From Lysobacteraceae bacterium SCN 69-320 (lineage in GTDB: Bacteria > Pseudomonadota > Gammaproteobacteria > Xanthomonadales > Rhodanobacteraceae), in contig MEFP01000019.1 of NCBI GenBank assembly GCA_001725155.1, forward strand, positions 248,001-312,000: a stretch of 64,000 bases of DNA. The letters are read 5' to 3'. A program made the translations under genes and the position numbers. Position 1 is the first letter of the stretch. Every line of letters begins with the position of its first letter. The notes below the pieces were generated by a model. It was given only the letters and a program-made list of their open reading frames with translations. It was not told the origin of the DNA and ran no database searches. Positions 1 through 9,647 of the stretch are shown piece by piece.

Positions 1-365
1 CAGCCCGCATCGAGATAGACCGCGGCGATCAGTGCCTCGAACGCGTCGGCGAGTATCGAGTCGCGCCGGTGGCCGCCGCTCTTGAGTTCGCCGGGCCCGA
101 GCCGCAGCGCATCGCCCAGCGCGAGCGAACGCGCGACTTCGGCCAATGCCGCGCCGCTGACCAGTTGCGCGCGCATGCGCGTGAGCTCGCCCTCGTCGGC
201 GCGGCCGTGCGACTCGAACAGCAGCTCGGCCACGAGCATGCCGACGAGCGAATCGCCGAGGAACTCGAGCCGTTCGTTGTTGGGTTTGCCGGCGCTGCGA
301 TGGGTCAGCGCCTGCTGGTACAGGGCCGGATCGCGGAACTCGTGTGGGAAGCGAAGCTTGATCAA
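1..365 (-). CDS. rnc: Ribonuclease III, N-terminal part (runs off the window)
   Basis: This is the double-strand-specific endoribonuclease that matures rRNA and trims structured mRNAs. Only the N-terminal ~120 residues are inside the window. They carry the family signature QALTHRS, then [10 protein letters not shown] with the metal-binding Glu and Asp, and later the motif [16 protein letters not shown]. It is the last gene seen of the lepA-lepB-DUF4845-rnc run. The start is unusual: the frame is open back to the stop of the DUF4845 gene but has no ATG or GTG. TTG at 365 is the best conventional start; CTG at 374 (reading LNRLIK) aligns slightly better with the E. coli N-terminus. No good ribosome-binding site is visible for either. 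Identity is certain, start is not. Confidence 0.93.
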   Translation of the reverse strand, partial: MIKLRFPHEFRDPALYQQALTHRSAGKPNNERLEFLGDSLVGMLVAELLFESHGRADEGELTRMRAQLVSGAALAEVARSLALGDALRLGPGELKSGGHRRDSILADAFEALIAAVYLDAG

Positions 366-420
366 GCGATTCAGCGCACCGGAATGGCGCCAGCGAAGCG
401 GCGGACCGGCGCAGCGACCG

Positions 421-469
421 CGGATGGCGCGGCGGCGGCGCGCAGAGCGCGCTGCCGCCGCGCCATCCG
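421..469 (-). promoter_or_regulatory. Long perfect-type hairpin in the rnc leader
   Basis: Two 23-nt arms (421-443 and 447-469) are complementary at 22 of 23 positions around a 3-nt loop. The hairpin begins just after the DUF4845 stop codon and ends about 55 nt before the rnc start. A stem over 20 bp long is a classic RNase III substrate, and in E. coli RNase III cleaves a stem-loop in its own mRNA leader to limit its synthesis. By analogy this may be an autoregulatory element; that role is inferred. There is no U tract after it, so a simple terminator is less likely. Confidence 0.6.
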
Positions 470-470
470 G

Positions 471-860
471 TCAGTCGGACGCGGCGGCGGTGCTGGAAAG
501 GTTGATGGTGTCGTCGAAGCTGATCAGCAGGTCGATGTTGTAGATGAACGCGACGCGCTTGTCGTAGAACACGCGCAGGCTCGCCGCGCCGTTCTGCCGT
601 CTCAGCTGGATGTTCTGCGGCGGCACGGTAGTGTCGTCGACGTACTGGATGCTGAACTTGGTATTGAGCATCTGGCGGATTTCGCCGATGTCCTTGTTGC
701 CGATGCCCGGCTCGCTCAACAGCTGGTTCATCGACTTCACGACGCCGAAATGCTCGGAATAGATCGGCACCAGCTTCATGGCGCAGTAGGCGAAGAAGCC
801 GACGACGCAGAGCACGATGACGAATCCGATGAACGTGATACCGCGTTGCGACTGCTTCAT
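471..860 (-). CDS. DUF4845 single-pass membrane protein
   Basis: A 129-residue protein with a short basic N-terminus (MKQSQRG) followed by one hydrophobic segment at about residues 8-30, reminiscent of prepilin-like anchors. The rest is presumably periplasmic. Proteins of this family sit between lepB and rnc in many gammaproteobacteria and betaproteobacteria; their function is unknown. The gene starts 15 bases after the lepB stop and is probably co-transcribed with lepA and lepB. The last bases before the stop run straight into the rnc leader hairpin. Confidence 0.88.
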   Translation of the reverse strand: MKQSQRGITFIGFVIVLCVVGFFAYCAMKLVPIYSEHFGVVKSMNQLLSEPGIGNKDIGEIRQMLNTKFSIQYVDDTTVPPQNIQLRRQNGAASLRVFYDKRVAFIYNIDLLISFDDTINLSSTAAASD

Positions 861-875
861 GACCCCCGCCCTCTT

Positions 876-1679
876 CTACTTGATCAAGGTGCCGAGACGA
901 CCGAATTCGATGAGTCCGTTGTCCAGCCCGCGCCAGCTCATCCAGATCACGAACGCCTTGCCGACGAGGTTTTCCTCCGGCACGAAGCCCCAGACGCGGC
1001 TGTCGGAACTGCGATCCCGGTTGTCCCCCATGACGAAATAATGCCCGGCGGGAACCTTCAAGGTAAAGTCCGGCCCGACCTGGCCGCCGGGCACCGTGAT
1101 GATCTGGTGGCGAACCGTGTCCAACTGTTCCAGAAAGGACTCGGCGCCGCCGTGCATCAGTTCACGCGACTCGCCGTCGGTGCCGGAATAGGCGCCGGTG
1201 GCTTCCTGGCTCATTTCCGTGCCGTTGACGTAGAGCTTCTTGTTGCGATACGTGACGTCGTCGCCGGGCTTGCCGATCACGCGCTTGATGTAGTCCTGGG
1301 TCGGATCCTTCGGAAAGCGGAACACGACGACATCGCCGCGTTGGGGCTCGCCGACCTCGATGATCTTCTTGTCGAGGACCGGCAGGCGGATGCCGTAGGC
1401 GAACTTGTTGACCAGGATGAAGTCGCCGACGAGCAGGGTCGGCATCATCGAACCCGACGGGATGCGGAACGGCTCGGCCAGGAAGGAGCGGAACAGCAGC
1501 ACGATCAGGATGACCGGGAAGAACGAGCGCGAGTACTCGACCAGGATGGGCTCGCGCGGCATCTCGCCCGGCGGCGCTTCCGCGGCGCGGCGCTTGGCGA
1601 AGAACCAGTGGTCTATGGCCCAGATCACGCCGGTCAGGAAGGTCAGCCCGACCAGGATGGCGGCAAAGTCGAAGTGCAT
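876..1679 (-). CDS. lepB: Signal peptidase I
   Basis: The 267-residue inner-membrane peptidase removes signal peptides from exported proteins. Two hydrophobic segments (about 6-24 and 50-66) anchor it. Box B reads PSGSMMPTL with the nucleophile Ser77, and box D reads DYIKRVIGKPGD with the general base Lys122, matching Ser90 and Lys145 of E. coli LepB. A late MGDNRDRSSDSR block completes the family signature. It lies 61 bases downstream of lepA, the usual lepA-lepB pairing, and precedes the DUF4845 gene and rnc. Confidence 0.97.
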   Translation of the reverse strand: MHFDFAAILVGLTFLTGVIWAIDHWFFAKRRAAEAPPGEMPREPILVEYSRSFFPVILIVLLFRSFLAEPFRIPSGSMMPTLLVGDFILVNKFAYGIRLPVLDKKIIEVGEPQRGDVVVFRFPKDPTQDYIKRVIGKPGDDVTYRNKKLYVNGTEMSQEATGAYSGTDGESRELMHGGAESFLEQLDTVRHQIITVPGGQVGPDFTLKVPAGHYFVMGDNRDRSSDSRVWGFVPEENLVGKAFVIWMSWRGLDNGLIEFGRLGTLIK

Positions 1680-1740
1680 TCGCGGTCCTCAGACTCGGTG
1701 GTACGACGTTCGGGGGCCCGCGCCGGCGGCGCGGGCCGGG

Positions 1741-3531
<1,791 letters not shown>

Positions 3532-3634
3532 CGGGGGGCCGCAGAACGGGGGCCGGCGCACGAGCGGCGTGACGGCAAACGGCGATTATTGCATGAAGCC
3601 GCGTCCGGCGCAGGGTGGGCCCGGCTGGCCGGAA

Positions 3635-3669
3635 ACGGCGGCGGCGGCTCCCGGGGGAACCGCCGCCGT
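3635..3669 (-). terminator. GC-rich hairpin between mucD and lepA
   Basis: Ten-base arms at 3635-3644 and 3660-3669 can pair around a 15-base loop, 21 bases after the mucD stop. No U-run follows on the minus strand, so it is a possible attenuator or mRNA 3'-end stabiliser more than a strong terminator. Confidence 0.3.
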
Positions 3670-3689
3670 GGCCCCATCCTGAAGCGGGA

Positions 3690-5141
3690 TCAGCCGGCCT
3701 TCTTGGGCACGCTGACCGCGACGAACAGGCTGGTGTCCTGGCGCCGGACCAGCAGCATGGCCGACTCGCCGGGCTGCACACCCTTGACGGCGTTGTTGAA
3801 TTCGGCAGCCGTCTTGATCTTCTGCTTGCCGACCATCAGCACGATGTCGCCCGGCTGCAGCGCCGCGCGGCGCGCCGGCAGGCCGGTGATCCGCGTCACG
3901 ACCACGCCTTCTTCCTTGATGCCGAGCTGCTGGCGCTGCTCCGGCGTCAGATCCTCCACGACCATACCCAGCGGATTGGTGCTGGCCGCATTGCCGCCGC
4001 CCGAAGCGGCCTGGGCCGTGGCGTCACGCGAGAGCTCACCGACGACGACCGGCACGGTCAGGGTCTTGCCGTCGCGGAACAGGCTGACATCGACCTTGCT
4101 GCCCGGCGCCGAGGCGCCGACCATCGGCGGCAGGTCCGAGGAATGCACGACGTCGACGCCGCCGAAGGCGAGGATCACGTCGCCGACCTTGATGCCGGCC
4201 TTCTCGGCTGCACTGCCGGCTGTGGTCGCGTTGACCAGGGCGCCGCCGGTGCGCGGCAGGCCGAGGGTCTGCGCGAGTTCGCGGTTCACGTCCTGTATCT
4301 GCACGCCGATCATGCCGCGCGAGACGAAGCCCTTGTCCTTGATCTGCTTGACCGCGCTCATCGCCGTGTCGATCGGAATCGCGAACGACACGCCCATGAA
4401 GCCGCCGGTGTTGGACAGGATCTGCGAATTGATGCCGACGACTTCGCCGTCGAGATTGAACAGCGGGCCGCCCGAATTGCCGCGGTTGATCGCGACGTCG
4501 GTCTGGATGAACGGCACGTACTGCTGGTCGCGGCCGCCGAAACTGCGGCTGACGGCGCTGACGATGCCGGCCGTGACCGAGTGGTCGAAACCGAACGGCG
4601 AGCCGATCGCGAGCACCCACTGGCCCGGCTTGAGCTTCTTGGAATCGCCCAGGGTGACCGCCGGCAGGTTGCTCGCGGTGACCTTCAGCAGCGCGATGTC
4701 GTACTGCGCATCGCTGCCGACGACCTTGGCGTCGAGTTCGCGGCGGTCGGACAGGCGCACCGTCACGCTGTCGGCGCCGTCAACGACGTGGTTGTTGGTC
4801 AGGATGTAGCCATCGTTGGAGATGATGAAACCGGACCCCAGCGAGATGCCGCCGGGACGGCCGCCGCGCGGCACACCCGGTGCGCCGGGACCACCCGGGC
4901 CGAAGAAGCGGCGGAAGATTTCGGGAATCTGCTCCTGGTCGGGCTCGTCCTCGTCACCGTTGCCAGTAGCGGCGGTCTCATCGCTGCCGTTCTGGCGCGC
5001 CTGGACATTGACGACGGCCGAGCCGTTCTTTTCGACCAGCGCGGTGAAATCCGGCAGGTCATAGGCCTGAGCGGCGCTCGCGGCGAAGAAAATCAGTCCT
5101 GCGAACGACAGGGCGAAAGACTTCAACATGCCTCGTTGCAT
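3690..5141 (-). CDS. mucD: Periplasmic serine protease Do (DegQ/MucD type)
   Basis: A 483-residue HtrA-family protease/chaperone. After a signal peptide (MLKSFALSFAGLIFFAASAAQA) comes a trypsin-like domain with the triad His118 (TNNHVV), Asp148 (QYDIALLK) and Ser223 (GNSGGPLF), then two PDZ domains (roughly 265-360 and 385-475). A Gly/Pro-rich loop sits near residues 80-98. It degrades or refolds damaged envelope proteins. ATG at 5141 has an AAAGG ribosome-binding site; ATG at 5129 is an alternative. The gene follows rseA and has its own sigma-E type promoter. Confidence 0.95.
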   Translation of the reverse strand: MQRGMLKSFALSFAGLIFFAASAAQAYDLPDFTALVEKNGSAVVNVQARQNGSDETAATGNGDEDEPDQEQIPEIFRRFFGPGGPGAPGVPRGGRPGGISLGSGFIISNDGYILTNNHVVDGADSVTVRLSDRRELDAKVVGSDAQYDIALLKVTASNLPAVTLGDSKKLKPGQWVLAIGSPFGFDHSVTAGIVSAVSRSFGGRDQQYVPFIQTDVAINRGNSGGPLFNLDGEVVGINSQILSNTGGFMGVSFAIPIDTAMSAVKQIKDKGFVSRGMIGVQIQDVNRELAQTLGLPRTGGALVNATTAGSAAEKAGIKVGDVILAFGGVDVVHSSDLPPMVGASAPGSKVDVSLFRDGKTLTVPVVVGELSRDATAQAASGGGNAASTNPLGMVVEDLTPEQRQQLGIKEEGVVVTRITGLPARRAALQPGDIVLMVGKQKIKTAAEFNNAVKGVQPGESAMLLVRRQDTSLFVAVSVPKKAG

Positions 5142-5215
5142 ACAGTTTGCCTTTGCTGATTTTTCGAGAGTCGTCCCGGCCTGGCCGGGCGTTCCCGGAA
5201 TACTCCGGACGCCGC

Positions 5216-5243
5216 TTTGAGAACGCCGCAACGCCAAAGTTCC
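5216..5243 (-). promoter_or_regulatory. Sigma-E type promoter of mucD
   Basis: Read on the minus strand, GGAACTT (5243-5237) is followed after exactly 16 bases by TCAAA (5220-5216). This is the textbook RpoE pattern GGAACTT-N16-TCAAA. It lies 75 bases upstream of the mucD start and downstream of rseA, so mucD can be induced by the sigma factor encoded two genes upstream. Confidence 0.8.
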
Positions 5244-5313
5244 GGGCTGCTGAAATCGGTCAACGATGATTCATCTGGCGTCGCCGGCGGCGACTTCAAT
5301 GGACGGAAATGCA

Positions 5314-5341
5314 ACGGCCCCGGCGCGGACGCCGGGGCCGT
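5314..5341 (-). terminator. Terminator-like hairpin after rseA
   Basis: Eleven-base GC-rich arms (5314-5324 and 5331-5341) start 24 bases after the rseA stop. Read on the minus strand they are followed by TTGCATTT, a weak U-rich tail. The hairpin could separate the rpoE-rseA transcript from the independently promoted mucD. Confidence 0.5.
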
Positions 5342-5364
5342 CGATGGAGTCTGGACGAACGGGT

Positions 5365-5988
5365 CTACTGCAGGCGCGGCAGTACCTGAGGCTCGGCCGG
5401 CGCCGGCTGCGCCGGCACGATCAGCAGCACGTAAGGGGCACCCGGCGAACGCACGCTGTAACCGGCCTCGGCAGCCGGACGCCAGCCGGCCGGCGGCGCG
5501 TGCATGTCATAGCCCGGTGCGAACAAGGTGTCGCCGCCGACCGTCGCCGAAGCCGGCTGGGCCAGCTGCGGCAGGCGCGGTCCGAGGATGCTGCTGTCGT
5601 TGAAGGTCGACGCACGCGCCGGTGCAGCGGTGCTGGCGACGGTCGCGGTGCCCGGCGGCGTTTCTTTTTCCGGCGCCGAGACCATCAGTGCGACGACGGC
5701 AACGGCCGCCGCAACGGCGCCGCCGGACAGATAACGGGCCCAGCGCGAACTGCCGCTGCGCTGCGGCGCGGCCTCCGCATCCAGACGTGCCATCACCGCG
5801 GCGGCGAAGCCCGCATCGGCGAGCAGGACCGGTTTGCGCTGCAGGCAGTCGCGAGCGATGTGGAAGCGCGACCAGTCGTCAGTCAGGGCCGGATCGGAAT
5901 CGACCGCGCGCAGCACAAACCGTACCGCATCGCGCTGCACCTCGCCGTCCATCAACGCCGAAAGCTGTTCCTTGATTTCCGTGTTCAT
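5365..5988 (-). CDS. rseA: Anti-sigma-E factor (RseA/MucA family)
   Basis: A 207-residue membrane protein. The N-terminal RseA-type domain (about 1-75, MNTEIKEQLSALMDGE) should hold RpoE at the inner membrane. One transmembrane segment follows at about 88-104, then a Pro/Ala-rich periplasmic part that would be cut by DegS-like proteases under stress. It lies five bases after rpoE. Start ATG 5988 was chosen because the conserved anti-sigma domain begins there. No rseB/mucB lies next to it. Family assignment is firm; the symbol follows the gammaproteobacterial convention. Confidence 0.9.
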   Translation of the reverse strand: MNTEIKEQLSALMDGEVQRDAVRFVLRAVDSDPALTDDWSRFHIARDCLQRKPVLLADAGFAAAVMARLDAEAAPQRSGSSRWARYLSGGAVAAAVAVVALMVSAPEKETPPGTATVASTAAPARASTFNDSSILGPRLPQLAQPASATVGGDTLFAPGYDMHAPPAGWRPAAEAGYSVRSPGAPYVLLIVPAQPAPAEPQVLPRLQ

Positions 5989-5993
5989 GACGA

Positions 5994-6581
5994 TCAAACC
6001 TCGCTGTCCGCAAGCAGCGGACGCAATTGCGTGTCGATGGCCTCGCGAGCCCGGAAGATGCGCGAACGCACCGTTCCGATGGGGCACTGCATCTGCTCGG
6101 CGATCTCCTCGTAGGAGAGCCCGTCGACCTCGCGCAGCGTGATTGCGGTGCGCAGTTCTTCGGGCAGCTGTTCGACCGTCGCGAAGACGGTTCGTTCAAT
6201 CTCCTGACGCAGCAGTTCGCGTTCCGGCGTGGCGCTGTCCTTGAGCCGGATGCCGGCGTCGAGCTGCACTGCATCGTCGATCGCGACGTCGTCGGTGGGC
6301 GGGCGCCGGCCCTGTGAAACCAGATAGTTCTTCGCCGTGTTGATGGCGATGCGATAGACCCAGGTGTAGAACGCGCTGTCGCCGCGGAACGCGCCTATCG
6401 CGCGGAACGCGCGGATGAAGGCTTCCTGGGCCACGTCCTGGCATTCGGCCCAGTCGGACACGTAGCGCGAGATCACGCTGATCACCTTGTGCTGATAGCG
6501 CCGCACGAGCAGATCGAAAGCGCGCTTGTCGCCCTTCTGCACGCGCTCGACCAGCGTGTTGTCGGAAACTTCGTCGCCCAT
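5994..6581 (-). CDS. rpoE: RNA polymerase sigma-E factor (RpoE/AlgU)
   Basis: A 195-residue ECF sigma factor for envelope stress. Region 2 holds KGDKRAFDLLVRRY and DVAQEAFIRAFRAI; region 4 holds the helix-turn-helix LSYEEIAEQMQCPIGTVRSR. The ATG at 6581 has a GGGAG ribosome-binding site ten bases upstream; longer in-frame extensions lack similarity. It is followed by rseA, its anti-sigma factor, and preceded by a promoter matching its own consensus, which implies autoregulation. Confidence 0.97.
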   Translation of the reverse strand: MGDEVSDNTLVERVQKGDKRAFDLLVRRYQHKVISVISRYVSDWAECQDVAQEAFIRAFRAIGAFRGDSAFYTWVYRIAINTAKNYLVSQGRRPPTDDVAIDDAVQLDAGIRLKDSATPERELLRQEIERTVFATVEQLPEELRTAITLREVDGLSYEEIAEQMQCPIGTVRSRIFRAREAIDTQLRPLLADSEV

Positions 6582-7028
6582 CCGGGCCGTACTCCCTGCA
6601 CTCGTCGACGCCGCTTCCTGCACCGGTCGCGGCGCCTCGCGCCGCGGCGCGGTATCGCGCTCGCGTCCCCAGACCAGAAAACCAGAACCCATCACTGCTT
6701 CCACGTGTTGACTCCGCTGGCGCCGTGCCGTGATCCCGACCAACCGGGCGGGACTCAAGACAGTGCTCGCGGTAGTTAAGTTCCGCCGGCGCCTGTTCAG
6801 GCCGCCAGCAACCGGCTCCGGTCCGGCACCGGCGGAGCCGCGGATCGGAACATCCCGCCGCAGTGGGGACGACCGCCGGCCCGCGCAAGGCGCCATGCCG
6901 GAACCCGCTTCCGTCCGCCGGACGTCCCGCAAACCGCCTGGGACTTCCTGCCCGTTACCCGTCCATACCATCCCGGCCATCATCCGCCGGCGCGCGCGAC
7001 CGGCCGATTATGCCCGGAACCGGCGAGC
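6582..7028. other. Intergenic region, rpoE leader and promoter
   Basis: The 447 bases between the GGDEF/EAL gene and rpoE hold the sigma-E promoter and the rpoE leader. I see no plausible coding region in the rest, and no clear terminator for the upstream gene. Confidence 0.6.
6755..6784 (-). promoter_or_regulatory. Sigma-E type promoter of rpoE
   Basis: On the minus strand GGAACTT (6784-6778) is followed after 17 bases by TCTTGA (6760-6755). The spacer contains CGAGCACT, which resembles the CGAGACACT of the E. coli rpoE P2 promoter. The rpoE start lies about 170 bases downstream, leaving a long untranslated leader. Confidence 0.7.
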
Positions 7029-9647
7029 TCAGCGGGGCAGCAGCTCTGCCCCGCCGCTGCAGACCCCGAACAGCTTCTCGCGCTCGACCAGCATGTTCTC
7101 GAAACTGACCGGTGCCAGCGGCCGGCAGAACAGATAGCCCTGCAGCTCCTCGCAGCCGTGGTCGCGCAGGAAATTGAAATGCTCCTCGATCTCCACGCCC
7201 TCGGCGACGACGCCAAGCTTGAGGCTGTGCGCCATGTTGATCGTCGCGCGCACGATCGCCTCGTCGTCCGGATCGACCCCGATGTTGCGCACGAACACCT
7301 GGTCGATCTTGATCTTGTCGGCCGGGAAGCGGCGGATGTAATCGAGCGAGGACTGGCCCGTGCCGAAGTCGTCGATCGAGATCCGGCAGCCCAGATCGCG
7401 CAGCGCCTGCAAGGTCTCCATGAGGTTCGGAATCGACTTGACGCTGATGCTCTCGGTGACTTCCAGATCGAGCAGGGTCGGGTCGATGCCGGTCTCGTCG
7501 ATGACGTTGCGCACGATCTCCACGAGGTTGGGCTGCTTGATCTGCAGCGCCGACAGGTTGACGCTGACGCGCAGCGGCAGATTGAAGCGCGTCTGCCAGC
7601 GTTTTGTTTCGACGCAGGCCGTGCGCAGCACCCATTCGCCGATTGACACGATCAGGCCGGTTTCCTCGGCCAGCGGGATGAAGAAGCCCGGGCTGATCAT
7701 GCCGAGCTCCGGATGCTCCCAGCGGATCAGCGCCTCCATGCCGACGATGTCCTCCGTCAGCGAGTCGACCTGCGGCTGGTAGTAGACACGCAGTTCGTTG
7801 TTGCGCTCGGCCACGCGCAGCTTGGTCTCCAGCGCGATGCGCTGCTGATGCGATTCCTCAGGCACTGCGACATAGGTCTGGAAGTTGTTGCGCCCCATGC
7901 CCTTCGCGCTGTACATCGCGACGTCGGCGTGCTTGAGCAGGCGCTCGGCCGTGGTCGCGTCATCGGGGTAGAAGCTGATGCCGATCGACGCGGTGATGTG
8001 CAGCTCCGAACCGTCCTCCAGAGTCAGCGGCACTTCCATGACGCGGACGATCTTCTCGGCAATGCGCATGACGTCGTCGCGCTGCACGATGTGGCGCAGG
8101 ATCAGGGTGAACTCGTCGCCGGCATAGCGCGCGACCGTGTCGGACGCGCGCACACTCGCGCGCAGGCGCCGCGACACCGCATCGAGCACCTGATCGCCGA
8201 CGCCGTGGCCCAGCGAGTCGTTGATGTTCTTGAAACGATCCAGGTCGACGAACAGCACCGCGAACATCTCGCCGGTGCGGTGCGCCTCGTTGATCGTGGT
8301 CTCCAGACGGTCGTTGAACAGCAAGCGGTTCGGCAGTCCGGTCAGCGCGTCCTGCAGCGCCTTGGCCTTGCCCTGGTCGCGCGAGCGGCGCAGTTCCAGC
8401 TCCAGCGCGAGGCGCCCGGCGGCGACGCGCAAGGTGTCGACGATCGTCGTCGACTCGGGCAGTGCCGAGCGGCGGCCGAGCAGCAGCGCGCCGAGCACCG
8501 TGCGGCGCTCGTCGCGCAGCGGCAAGCCGACGAAAGCCTCGAAACGCGTGAAGCCGAGGAACGAGTCGCGCTCGACGCGCTTCCAGGCTTCGGTCAGATG
8601 GATCACGCTGCTGCCGTCGAGCACTTGACGCAAGGTCGGTTGCTTGAGCGGGTCCGGCGCGTCGCCGGGCATGTTGACGCGCTGGTACAGCGTGATCGGC
8701 TGCACTTCGTTGGGCTGGTCGGGCCGCGCCGACACCAGGGTGACGTAGTCGAGCTCCAGCCAGTCCACGAACAGGCGCACGATCTGGCGCACGCCTTCGT
8801 CGCCGGCGCCGACCTCGATCGCCTCGGCCAGCAGACCCAGCGACTGCTGCAGCCGGCCGAGCTCGCCGAGGTCGCGCAGTATCGTGAAATGCACGAGCTT
8901 GCCCGCGCGCACGGCCAGGCGCGAGACCACGTCGACCGGATAGCTGCCGCCGTCGACGCGCGGCTTCTGGCAGCGATAGCGCACGCTGCCTTCGCGCGTG
9001 AGTCGCGCGTTGAGCTCCACGCGCTGCTCGCGCGTGTGGCTCTTGCTGATGATGTCCAGCGACTGGCCGACGACCTGGGCCGCATTGAAGCCCGAGCGCT
9101 GCAGGAAGACCGGATTGACCTCGACGATGCGCCCGCTCTTGGGGTCGGAGATCACGAGTTCGTCGAGGCTGCCCTCGAACGCGAACTGGTAGCGATCGCC
9201 GCCGATCGACCGCGGCGCCGATTCGCCGCCGGCGGCAGCGCCGCCGCGCAGCTGCGCGAGGGCCTGGCGTATGCGCGCCAGCGCCTCGGCGCCGTCGACC
9301 GGCGAACGCAGCCAGTCGACCACGCCCGGCGGCATGCGCGCCCAGTCCCAGTGACGCTCGCCGGCTTCCGCCGGCAGCAGGCCGATGATCGGCACGCGCG
9401 CGAGCCGCTCGTCGCCCTTCATCTGGGTGCAGAACGCGACGGCCTCGCGCGCAGGGCCGACGAACTCCATCAGCACCACGTCGATGTCCGGATCCTGGTT
9501 CAGGAACGCCAGCGCCTGCTGCAGATCCTTGGCGGTATAGATTGCATCGAAATTCTGGCCGTCCAGGGTATCGAACAGCACGCGGCGGTCGTCGCGATTG
9601 GTCGCGACGATCAGGATGGACCCCTGGCCCTTTTCGTCGCGCGCCAT
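7029..9647 (-). CDS. Cyclic-di-GMP signalling protein: receiver-like, PAS, GAF, GGDEF, EAL
   Basis: An 872-residue cytoplasmic protein with no membrane segment. Residues 10-135 resemble a receiver domain, but the expected phospho-acceptor Asp is Glu61 (DVVLME) and the usual Lys-Pro is Arg-Ser-Pro. A PAS domain (about 155-265) and a GAF-like domain (about 275-425) follow. The GGDEF domain has an AGDEF active site (509-513) and an intact inhibitory site RASD (500-503). The EAL domain has EAL at 638-640, with DDFGTGQSS and KIDQ further on, so both synthesis and hydrolysis of c-di-GMP are possible. Its start overlaps the stop of the upstream 162-residue protein, so the two are probably translated together. 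Confidence 0.92.
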   Translation of the reverse strand: MARDEKGQGSILIVATNRDDRRVLFDTLDGQNFDAIYTAKDLQQALAFLNQDPDIDVVLMEFVGPAREAVAFCTQMKGDERLARVPIIGLLPAEAGERHWDWARMPPGVVDWLRSPVDGAEALARIRQALAQLRGGAAAGGESAPRSIGGDRYQFAFEGSLDELVISDPKSGRIVEVNPVFLQRSGFNAAQVVGQSLDIISKSHTREQRVELNARLTREGSVRYRCQKPRVDGGSYPVDVVSRLAVRAGKLVHFTILRDLGELGRLQQSLGLLAEAIEVGAGDEGVRQIVRLFVDWLELDYVTLVSARPDQPNEVQPITLYQRVNMPGDAPDPLKQPTLRQVLDGSSVIHLTEAWKRVERDSFLGFTRFEAFVGLPLRDERRTVLGALLLGRRSALPESTTIVDTLRVAAGRLALELELRRSRDQGKAKALQDALTGLPNRLLFNDRLETTINEAHRTGEMFAVLFVDLDRFKNINDSLGHGVGDQVLDAVSRRLRASVRASDTVARYAGDEFTLILRHIVQRDDVMRIAEKIVRVMEVPLTLEDGSELHITASIGISFYPDDATTAERLLKHADVAMYSAKGMGRNNFQTYVAVPEESHQQRIALETKLRVAERNNELRVYYQPQVDSLTEDIVGMEALIRWEHPELGMISPGFFIPLAEETGLIVSIGEWVLRTACVETKRWQTRFNLPLRVSVNLSALQIKQPNLVEIVRNVIDETGIDPTLLDLEVTESISVKSIPNLMETLQALRDLGCRISIDDFGTGQSSLDYIRRFPADKIKIDQVFVRNIGVDPDDEAIVRATINMAHSLKLGVVAEGVEIEEHFNFLRDHGCEELQGYLFCRPLAPVSFENMLVEREKLFGVCSGGAELLPR

